NCBI GenBank assembly: GCA_934373235.1
Contig: CAKROW010000030.1
Location: forward strand, 1-29,439
Direction of reading: 5' to 3'
Source of the DNA: an uncultured Blautia sp.
GTDB lineage: Bacteria > Bacillota > Clostridia > Lachnospirales > Lachnospiraceae
DNA: 29,439 nt
Part shown: in pieces, positions 16,904 to 22,879 of the stretch
Numbering within the stretch: the stretch's first letter is position 1
Layout of the letters: every line of letters starts with the position of its first letter
Translations under genes and position numbers: made by a program
The notes under the pieces: model-generated
Database searches by the model: none
Seen by the model: only the letters and a program-made list of their open reading frames with translations
What the model was told of the DNA's origin: nothing

Positions 16904-17791
16904 ATGATGGAGAGAGAAATACGAGAGTTTATTGCATATTTACATAACAGAAGGGGAACATCCCTTAATACAGAGGTTTCCTATCATCGAGATCTTAAGA
17001 AGATGGCAGCTTATTTTGATGAGCGTGGTATCCGTGACGTTAAGGAAGTGGGAGAGCTTGAGCTTGAGGGGTATCTCTGCTATATGGAGAGAGGACAGTT
17101 TGCCACATCCACCATATCCAGGAATGTAGCTTCTATCCGTGCGTTTTTTCAGTTTCTGCAGCAGGAAGGGAGGATCCTGAGTGATCCGGCAGGAGAACTT
17201 AAGGCGCCCAGGGTGGAGCGCAGGATGCCAGAGATCCTTACTGTAGATGAGGTTGACAGACTTCTGAAGCAGCCGGACCTTAATACACCTAAGGGAATCC
17301 GTGACAGTGCCATGCTGGAGCTTCTCTATGCAACAGGAATGCGTGTCAGTGAGCTATTGAGGCTTAGGCTTACAGATGTGAATCTGCTTCTTGGCTATGT
17401 GGCCTGTCATGATGATGAGAAGGAACGGATCATTCCCATTGGGAATATATGTGTGAAAGCCATGGATAAATATCTGAAGGAGGGCCGTACGGCTTTTGTG
17501 AAGGATGGGGAATCCGAAGAGCTGTTTACCAACTGTTCCGGCAGACCTATGAGCCGTCAGGGATTCTGGAAGGTGCTTAAGGGGTACGCAGAGGAGGCTG
17601 GTATCCAGCATGATATTACACCTCATACCCTGAGACATTCTTTTGCCGCACATATGCTGCAGAACGGAGCTGATATCAAGAGCGTACAGGAGATGCTGGG
17701 TCACTCGGATATTTCCACTACACAGGTTTATCTTAATGTGGGAATGGTGAAGATGAGAGATGTGTATATGAAGGCACATCCAAGGCATTGA
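16904..17791 (+). CDS. xerD: Tyrosine recombinase XerD/XerC
   Basis: A 295-residue site-specific recombinase that resolves chromosome dimers at dif. The N-terminal core-binding SAM-like domain is at about 1-95, the catalytic domain at about 107-290. All active-site residues are visible: Arg147 (ATGMRVSE), Lys173 (beta-hairpin), His241 and Arg244 (HTLRHSFAAH), His267 (LGHSDIST) and nucleophile Tyr276. Length is standard for XerD. Its position after spoIIM, as in Bacillus, favours the chromosomal XerD over an integrase of a mobile element. Start is the first ATG of a tandem pair; the second, at 16907, is equally possible. Confidence 0.92.
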   Translation: MMEREIREFIAYLHNRRGTSLNTEVSYHRDLKKMAAYFDERGIRDVKEVGELELEGYLCYMERGQFATSTISRNVASIRAFFQFLQQEGRILSDPAGELKAPRVERRMPEILTVDEVDRLLKQPDLNTPKGIRDSAMLELLYATGMRVSELLRLRLTDVNLLLGYVACHDDEKERIIPIGNICVKAMDKYLKEGRTAFVKDGESEELFTNCSGRPMSRQGFWKVLKGYAEEAGIQHDITPHTLRHSFAAHMLQNGADIKSVQEMLGHSDISTTQVYLNVGMVKMRDVYMKAHPRH

Positions 17792-17842
17792 GAATTCTGT
17801 GATACAGATATAAGAGAAGAATAAAGATAAGAGACAAACAAG

Positions 17843-17887
17843 AGCTTCCGGAAATCTGGATATGTATCCGATTTCCGGAAGCTTTTT
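17843..17887. terminator. Terminator between convergent xerD and DAHP synthase genes
   Basis: AGCTTCCGGAAATC (17843-17856) pairs perfectly with GATTTCCGGAAGCT (17870-17883), with a further GGAT/ATCC pair inside the loop, and is followed by a T run at 17883-17887. It clearly ends xerD transcripts and may also catch transcripts from the minus strand. Confidence 0.9.
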
Positions 17888-17888
17888 G

Positions 17889-17951
17889 ATGTCGCTGAAG
17901 CGACCGCCGCAGGCGGAGAATCCTGCTTGCAGGATTCTTTCTTATATGTCG
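17889..17951. repeat. Triple-hairpin intergenic element
   Basis: Three perfect hairpins follow one another: GTCGC-TGAA-GCGAC (17891-17904), CCGCC-GCA-GGCGG (17904-17916) and AGAATCCTGC-TT-GCAGGATTCT (17917-17938). ATGTCG occurs on both sides (17889-17894 and 17946-17951). GC content is well above the flanks. It looks like a REP-type or small palindromic element at the 3' end of the DAHP synthase gene; it might protect that transcript's 3' end. Confidence 0.6.
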
Positions 17952-17976
17952 TTCAGAGGTTACAGATGATACCGGA

Positions 17977-19008
17977 TCAGCAGTTCTCTGCGATGTCGTA
18001 GAGAAGCTTCTCTGTGTCATCCCATCCGATGCAGGCATCTGTGATGGATTTTCCATAAATATGGTTCGGTCCGATCTTCTGATTACCTGGCTCGATGTAG
18101 CTTTCAACCATAAGACCCTTAACAAGTTTATGGATGTCCGGGTCAACGTTGCGGCTGTGAAGAACTTCGCTGGCAATACGAAGCTGCTGTTCATACTGCT
18201 TGTTGGAGTTGGAGTGGTTGGTGTCCACGATAACAGCCGGATTCTTAAGATTCTTCTGAGTATATTTATCATAGAGAAGACGAAGATCCTCGTAATGATA
18301 GTTGGGGATAGCCTCTCCATGTTTATTTACTGCTCCACGAAGGATCGCATGAGACAGAGGATTACCAGTGGTTTCTACCTCCCAGCTCCTGTAAATGAAG
18401 CGGTGTGCGCCCTGTGCTGCAACGATGGAGTTAAGCATAACACCGTAATCACCGCTGGTGGGGTTCTTCATACCTGCCGGAACATCCATACCGCTGACTG
18501 TCAGTCTGTGCTGCTGATCCTCTACAGAACGTGCACCAACTGCAACGTAGGAGAGAATGTCAGAAAGATAACGGTAGTTCTCCGGATAAAGCATCTCATC
18601 TGCACAGGTCATTCCGCTTACACGGATGGCGCGCATGTGCATTTTTCGGATGGCAATAAGGCCTGCAAGAAGGTTTGGCTTCTTCTCAGGATCAGGCTGG
18701 TGAACCATTCCTTTGTATCCTTCACCGGTTGTACGCGGCTTGTTTGTATAAACACGCGGGATGATAAGTACTTTGTCTGCGATTTTATCCTGAACCTTGC
18801 TGAGTCTGCTGAGATAGTCGCATACTGCATCTTCGTTATCAGCAGAACAGGGACCGATGATAGCGAGGAATTTATCGGATTTTCCGGTGAATACGTCACG
18901 GATCTCAGCGTCACGCTTTTCCTTCAGAGCACGGATATCTGCGTCAACAGGATATTCGTTGCGGATCTCTTCAGGAGTAGGCAGCTTTTTGATGAATTCA
19001 AAGCTCAT
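17977..19008 (-). CDS. aroF: 3-deoxy-7-phosphoheptulonate (DAHP) synthase, class I
   Basis: A 343-residue class I-alpha (AroF/G/H-type) DAHP synthase, joining phosphoenolpyruvate and erythrose 4-phosphate in the first step of the shikimate pathway. Visible family motifs are IIGPCSADN near 50-58, the substrate-binding KPRTTGEGYKG, NPTSGDYG, the metal-site Cys in GPCS and the conserved His of DTNHSNSNK. Length fits (E. coli AroG has 350 residues). The presence of the N-terminal extension (about 1-45) typical of feedback-inhibited forms suggests allosteric control by an aromatic amino acid, but which one cannot be told. The start follows GGAGGAAAA. Its own promoter lies across the end of the upstream flippase gene and its leader contains a long hairpin. 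Confidence 0.93.
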   Translation of the reverse strand: MSFEFIKKLPTPEEIRNEYPVDADIRALKEKRDAEIRDVFTGKSDKFLAIIGPCSADNEDAVCDYLSRLSKVQDKIADKVLIIPRVYTNKPRTTGEGYKGMVHQPDPEKKPNLLAGLIAIRKMHMRAIRVSGMTCADEMLYPENYRYLSDILSYVAVGARSVEDQQHRLTVSGMDVPAGMKNPTSGDYGVMLNSIVAAQGAHRFIYRSWEVETTGNPLSHAILRGAVNKHGEAIPNYHYEDLRLLYDKYTQKNLKNPAVIVDTNHSNSNKQYEQQLRIASEVLHSRNVDPDIHKLVKGLMVESYIEPGNQKIGPNHIYGKSITDACIGWDDTEKLLYDIAENC

Positions 19009-19032
19009 AATAATTTTTCCTCCGTAATTCCG

Positions 19033-19092
19033 TTAGAGTCTGTTTGAAAAAATATTCCGGCAGCCGGAAAGCCTTTTTCAAACACGTTCTAG
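19033..19092. repeat. 60-base palindromic element in the DAHP synthase leader
   Basis: GTTTGAAAAA (19042-19051) and TTTTTCAAAC (19074-19083) are inverted arms, enclosing TTCCGGC-A-GCCGGAA (19054-19068); outer sequences TTAGAG and TTCTAG extend the symmetry imperfectly. Read on the minus strand, the inner hairpin is followed by TATTTTTT, so it resembles an intrinsic terminator: either the end signal of the upstream flippase transcript, an attenuator for the DAHP synthase gene, or an inserted palindromic repeat. A half copy occurs at 5860-5880. Confidence 0.6.
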
Positions 19093-19105
19093 TTTTTCGA
19101 AAATA

Positions 19106-19134
19106 ATTATATACGATTATGGGACGGTTGTCGA
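19106..19134 (-). promoter_or_regulatory. Putative DAHP synthase promoter
   Basis: On the minus strand TCGACA (plus 19129-19134) and TATAAT (plus 19106-19111) are separated by 17 bases. The promoter overlaps the last codons of the upstream flippase gene (stop at 19107). Transcription would start near 19098, placing the whole palindrome in the leader. Confidence 0.6.
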
Positions 19135-20477
19135 TAGGTAAATTTCAGAACTGTAATGTGTAAAAGGAAAATAACAAATTCTCCAAAAAAAATCCCGTAA
19201 AAATATCCACGGATCCCTGTTCGGGGAATGACCAGGATAACAGAAAGGAGACGGATGAGGATTCCGCAGATGCTGTGGATCAGGCAGGAGCCTGGCTTTC
19301 CGAGTCCGTGGAGGATGCTGGTGAGGGCTGTATTTGCGTAGAGAAAAGGGCAGGCAAGGGAAAGCATCCGTATGTAAAAACCGGCCTGGGAGCTGTGGAA
19401 CAGGAGCTTTCCAAGCAGATCGCCCAGAGAGAAAAAGCCAAGACAGCAGAAGATTCCCAGAAGCACACAGCCAAGGATGGAGGTGCGTATCACATAGCGG
19501 ATCCTGGAAGTGCGGCCAAGTGCATCAAGTTCAGCAACAGAAGGCATGAGCATAACGGCCAGAGAACCGGTAAGGGTGGAGGGAAAAAGGATCACAGGCA
19601 GTGCCATACCTGTAAAAATACCATAAGTCTCAAGGGCTGATCCGGAACCATGACGTGAAAGCATCTGGGGAATAAGAACTGTCTCGATCCCACCAAGGAG
19701 AGTGATCAGGATCCTGTTAAGAGACACAGGAGCAGCCAGGGAAAAAATTTCCCTGAGACCGTGAAAAAAGCCGGATATGCCGGAAATAAACTTTCTGTTA
19801 AAAAAAAGCATACCGGAAGCTTTCGCTTCTGATTCCGGGTGAGGAGAAAGGCTGAAAAAAAGTGCTGTAAGTGCAGTGAGGGAAGCAGCAATTTCCCCTG
19901 CAAGGGCACCGCCTGCCGCGATCATGGCAGAAAGTTCCCTGCCTTCTGAGAGAAAGATAAGGTAGAGTACATAAGAACCGCCGATCCTGGCTGCCTGTTC
20001 CATAAGCTGGATGAGGGAAGGGACCGCTGCTTTTTTCAGGGCATAATAATAACTGTTTATACACGCATGAAGAGCACAAAGAGGAAGGGAAAAGGCAGTT
20101 AATGACAAAAGAGGGGCAGCAGCAGGTGCCTTCAGTATCCCGGCAGCAAAAAAACGGGAATATTTATACAGAAAAAGGCCTGTTATGCAGGAAAAAAGCG
20201 TGGCACATAATGTTCCGGAAAACAAAAGCTTCTGAGCTTCCTTTTTCTGTCCTTTTGCAGTGTATGCGGCAATAAGCCTGGAGAGGGAGGACTGGATCCC
20301 GGCGCAGGTGAGTGAGAGCATAAGTGCCTGGAGGGGAAGGATAAGCTGATAAAGTCCCATTCCCTGTGCACCAATGGTACGTGACAGGAATATTCTGTAG
20401 AAGAAGCCTGCAATGCGGGCGATAAAACCGGTGACAGTAAGGATCAGGGTTCCTTTCAGGAAAACTTTTACGGACAT
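19107..20477 (-). CDS. spoVB: MOP-superfamily flippase, SpoVB-like
   Basis: A 456-residue protein with about 12-14 membrane segments, related to stage V sporulation protein B and other polysaccharide/lipid flippases. Typical features are the N-terminal GFIARIAGFFYRIFLSRTIGAQGMG (here in parts: GFIARIAGFFYRIF, then SRTIGAQGMGLYQL) and IQSSLSRLIA. I start at ATG 20477 (MSVKVFLKGTLI), which puts a membrane helix at the beginning as in the family; the frame is open to GTG 20576, but that adds a polar stretch without a ribosome site. The likely job is export of a lipid-linked cell-wall precursor, possibly for spore cortex; MurJ-like function is an alternative. It diverges from iscR. Confidence 0.78.
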   Translation of the reverse strand: MSVKVFLKGTLILTVTGFIARIAGFFYRIFLSRTIGAQGMGLYQLILPLQALMLSLTCAGIQSSLSRLIAAYTAKGQKKEAQKLLFSGTLCATLFSCITGLFLYKYSRFFAAGILKAPAAAPLLSLTAFSLPLCALHACINSYYYALKKAAVPSLIQLMEQAARIGGSYVLYLIFLSEGRELSAMIAAGGALAGEIAASLTALTALFFSLSPHPESEAKASGMLFFNRKFISGISGFFHGLREIFSLAAPVSLNRILITLLGGIETVLIPQMLSRHGSGSALETYGIFTGMALPVILFPSTLTGSLAVMLMPSVAELDALGRTSRIRYVIRTSILGCVLLGIFCCLGFFSLGDLLGKLLFHSSQAGFYIRMLSLACPFLYANTALTSILHGLGKPGSCLIHSICGILIRLLSVILVIPRTGIRGYFYGIFFGEFVIFLLHITVLKFTYRQPSHNRI

Positions 20478-20523
20478 GGCGATGACCTGAGAGCTTTTTT
20501 GGTAATATATGAGCAAAACAGCC

Positions 20524-20552
20524 TTGACAGAACCTGTGTTTTTTGATAGAGT
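20524..20552 (+). promoter_or_regulatory. Putative iscR operon promoter
   Basis: A consensus TTGACA (20524-20529), 17 bases, then TAGAGT (20547-20552). The leader to the iscR start at 20602 would be about 40 bases, with GAGGTGAG before the ATG. I do not recognise an E. coli-type IscR operator here. Confidence 0.5.
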
Positions 20553-20601
20553 ATTTTTGAAATCCGAGGGAAACACTGGGAATTAAAAATGAGGTGAGCG
20601 G

Positions 20602-21030
20602 ATGAAACTGTCAACAAGAGCAAAATACGGTCTCAAGGCCCTGATAGACCTGGGACTGAACAGTGAAAAAGAAACAGTATCCATTCAGAGTATTGCCACA
20701 AGGCAGAATATTTCTGTAAGCTATCTGGAACAGCTGATGGCACTTTTGAAGAAAGCCGGACTTGTAAAGAGCGTCCGGGGAGCCGGGGGTGGATATCTGC
20801 TGGGCAGACCGGCAGAGGAGATTTCCGTAGGGGATATCTTAAGAGTGCTGGAAGGCGGCCTTGATGCAGCGTCATGTCCCGGGATCGAGGGTGACGGAGG
20901 CTGTCAGGGCTCAGATCTGTGTGTGGCGAAATTTGTATGGAAACGTATTAATGACAGCATTACAGATGCAGTAGATACATTGATGCTCAGTGAACTGATC
21001 CGGGAGAGCAAGGAAATACAGAAGAAATGA
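20602..21030 (+). CDS. iscR: IscR-like Rrf2-family transcriptional regulator
   Basis: A 142-residue winged-helix regulator beginning with the Rrf2 signature MKLSTRAKYGLKALIDL. The helix-turn-helix covers about residues 28-55 and the wing contains VRGAGGGYLLGRP. Three cysteines, Cys92, Cys101 and Cys107, match the [2Fe-2S]-binding set of IscR, although the first spacing is longer (eight residues between the first two, against five in E. coli IscR). It should sense Fe-S cluster status and control the iscS-iscU genes just downstream, and probably itself. A CymR-like cysteine regulator is an alternative, but CymR proteins lack these cysteines. Confidence 0.88.
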   Translation: MKLSTRAKYGLKALIDLGLNSEKETVSIQSIATRQNISVSYLEQLMALLKKAGLVKSVRGAGGGYLLGRPAEEISVGDILRVLEGGLDAASCPGIEGDGGCQGSDLCVAKFVWKRINDSITDAVDTLMLSELIRESKEIQKK

Positions 21031-21105
21031 TAATGTACTCCCCGGAGCTTTTTCAGACATACTCCGGTCAGGGAGCACATCAAACATAATCAGGAGGAAG
21101 AAAAA

Positions 21106-22290
21106 ATGGGAAAAATGATATATCTGGATAATGCAGCAACAACCAAGACTGCGCCTCAGGTAGTAGACGCAATGCTTCCGTACTTTACGGAATATTATGG
21201 AAATCCTTCAACTGTCTATGATTTTGCAGCACCGGTCAAGGCAGCAGTTGCCAAAGGAAGACAGCAGATCGCAGACGTCATCGGCGCAAAGAAAGAGGAG
21301 ATATATTTCACAGCAGGTGGTTCTGAGTCTGATAACTGGGCACTTAAAGCTACTTTTGAAGCATATAAATCCAAAGGAAACCATATCATCACAACCAAGA
21401 TCGAGCATCACGCAATCCTTCATACCTGTGAGTATCTGGAGAAAGAGCGTGGAGCCAAAATCACATACCTGGATGTAGATGAGAATGGAATCATCCGTCT
21501 TGAGGATCTTGAGAAGGCTATCACACCGGAGACTATCCTGATTTCCGTAATGGCAGCCAACAATGAGATCGGTTCTCTCCAGCCGCTGAAAGAGATTGGA
21601 AGGATCGCCAAAGAGCACGGGATCCTTTTCCACACAGATGCTGTCCAGGCGTTCTGTCAGGTACCGATCAATGTAGATGAGTGCAACATCGATATGTTAA
21701 GCTCCAGCGGCCACAAGATCAACGGACCTAAGGGAATCGGTTTCCTCTATATCCGTAAAGGCGTGAAGATCCGTTCTTTTGTTCACGGAGGTGCACAGGA
21801 GAGAAAGCGTCGTGCAGGTACAGAGAATGTTCCCGGAATCGTAGGTTACGGCCTTGCTGCTGAGATTGCAAACGGAAATATGAAAGAGCGTACAGCAAAG
21901 GAGATCGAGCTGAGAGACCATATGATCTCCAGAATCCTTACAGAGATCCCATATGTACGTCTTAACGGAGACAAAGTAAAGAGACTTCCCAACAACGTCA
22001 ACGTAAGCATCCAGTTCGTAGAGGGTGAATCACTCCTTCTTATGCTTGACAACTTCGGAATCTGTGCATCCAGCGGTTCTGCCTGCACATCAGGATCCCT
22101 TGATCCTTCCCATGTGCTTCTTGCCATCGGGCTGCCTCATGAGATCGCACACGGATCCCTCCGAATGACATTAAGCGATGAGACGACACTGGAGGATATC
22201 GACTTTGTAGTTGATAAGCTGAAAGATATTGTTCAGAATCTGAGAAGCATGTCTCCGTTATATGAAGATTTTATGAAAAAGAATAAATAA
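21106..22290 (+). CDS. iscS: Cysteine desulfurase, NifS/IscS type
   Basis: A 394-residue PLP enzyme that takes sulfur from cysteine for Fe-S cluster assembly. Visible residues: PLP-binding Lys204 in SSSGHKINGPKG, His101 stacking on the cofactor (IEHHA), Asp178 and Gln181 (HTDAVQ) and the persulfide-forming Cys327 in SSGSACTSG on the long mobile loop. The loop type is group I (NifS/IscS), fit to deliver sulfur to a U-type scaffold, which is encoded 32 bases downstream. GGAGG lies before the ATG at 21106. Part of a minimal iscR-iscS-iscU set; no hscA, hscB, ferredoxin or iscA follows. Confidence 0.95.
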   Translation: MGKMIYLDNAATTKTAPQVVDAMLPYFTEYYGNPSTVYDFAAPVKAAVAKGRQQIADVIGAKKEEIYFTAGGSESDNWALKATFEAYKSKGNHIITTKIEHHAILHTCEYLEKERGAKITYLDVDENGIIRLEDLEKAITPETILISVMAANNEIGSLQPLKEIGRIAKEHGILFHTDAVQAFCQVPINVDECNIDMLSSSGHKINGPKGIGFLYIRKGVKIRSFVHGGAQERKRRAGTENVPGIVGYGLAAEIANGNMKERTAKEIELRDHMISRILTEIPYVRLNGDKVKRLPNNVNVSIQFVEGESLLLMLDNFGICASSGSACTSGSLDPSHVLLAIGLPHEIAHGSLRMTLSDETTLEDIDFVVDKLKDIVQNLRSMSPLYEDFMKKNK

Positions 22291-22322
22291 AGCCTAAAAA
22301 CACTTGCCAGGAGGAAAAAAAG

Positions 22323-22769
22323 ATGTATAGTGAGAAAGTAATGGATCATTTTCAGCATCCACGTAATGTAGGAGAAATTGAGAACGCCAGCGGCGTGGGT
22401 ACTGTAGGAAATGCAAAATGCGGTGATATTATGAGAATATTCCTTGACATTGATGACGAAACTCATATTATCAAAGACTGTAAATTCAAAACATTTGGCT
22501 GCGGTGCAGCAGTTGCAACCAGCAGTATGGCAACTGAGCTTGTAATGGGTAAGACCATTGAGGAAGCCATGGAGGTAACGAACAAGGCAGTTATGGAAGC
22601 TCTGGACGGACTTCCGCCTGTAAAGATCCACTGTTCCCTTCTTGCTGAGGAAGCAATCCATGCGGCACTCTGGGATTATGCTCAGAAGCATCACATTGTG
22701 ATCGACGGACTTTCCAAACCGAAGTCTGATATCCATGAAGGTGAAGAGGATACTGAGGAAGAGTACTAA
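22323..22769 (+). CDS. iscU: Fe-S cluster scaffold protein, IscU/NifU N-terminal type
   Basis: A 148-residue scaffold on which [2Fe-2S] clusters are built from sulfur supplied by the adjacent cysteine desulfurase. The three ligand cysteines Cys33 (AKCGD), Cys60 (FGCGAA) and Cys104 (KIHCSLL) and the labilising Asp35 are present. The N-terminus MYSEKVMDHFQHPRN is typical. The LPPVK(I/M)HC segment, recognised by HscA in proteobacteria, is kept as LPPVKIHC although no HscA gene is nearby. The acidic tail (GEEDTEEEY) is slightly longer than in E. coli IscU. NifU's C-terminal Nfu domain is absent. GGAGG precedes the start. Confidence 0.95.
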   Translation: MYSEKVMDHFQHPRNVGEIENASGVGTVGNAKCGDIMRIFLDIDDETHIIKDCKFKTFGCGAAVATSSMATELVMGKTIEEAMEVTNKAVMEALDGLPPVKIHCSLLAEEAIHAALWDYAQKHHIVIDGLSKPKSDIHEGEEDTEEEY

Positions 22770-22879
22770 ATCGCCGGATCGGTTACCTATACAAAGAAAG
22801 ACATGAGCAGTTTGCCGTCGGTTCCGTTAAGAGAGCCGGCTGAGCCCGTAAGCCATTGAAAGGACAGGTAATATAGTAC
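22770..22879 (+). promoter_or_regulatory. 110-base leader of the P-type ATPase, possibly structured
   Basis: TTACCT at 22783-22788 can pair with AGGTAA at 22866-22871, closing a region with an internal helix GTCGGTT / AGCCGGC (with G-U pairs) and an alternative GGCT / AGCC hairpin. The closing helix includes AGG of the probable ribosome site for the ATG at 22880. This is the layout of a cis-regulatory RNA, but no known riboswitch class could be assigned by eye and no clear promoter is seen. Confidence 0.3.

Noticed and set aside
16904..17791. Tyrosine recombinase as a sign of an integrated mobile element
   Set aside because: Length, domain layout and position after spoIIM fit the chromosomal XerD; no att-like repeats, phage or plasmid genes are nearby.
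18061..19047. Plus-strand 328-residue open frame
   Set aside because: Antisense shadow of the DAHP synthase gene, whose motifs are unambiguous on the minus strand.
20478..20576. GTG 20576 start for the SpoVB-like flippase
   Set aside because: The added 33 residues are polar, lack a ribosome site and would overlap the iscR promoter; the family starts at the first membrane helix.
22770..22879. Firm call of a NiCo or yybP-ykoY riboswitch
   Set aside because: Only short strings match by memory and the expected helices are not all present; kept as an uncertain structured leader.
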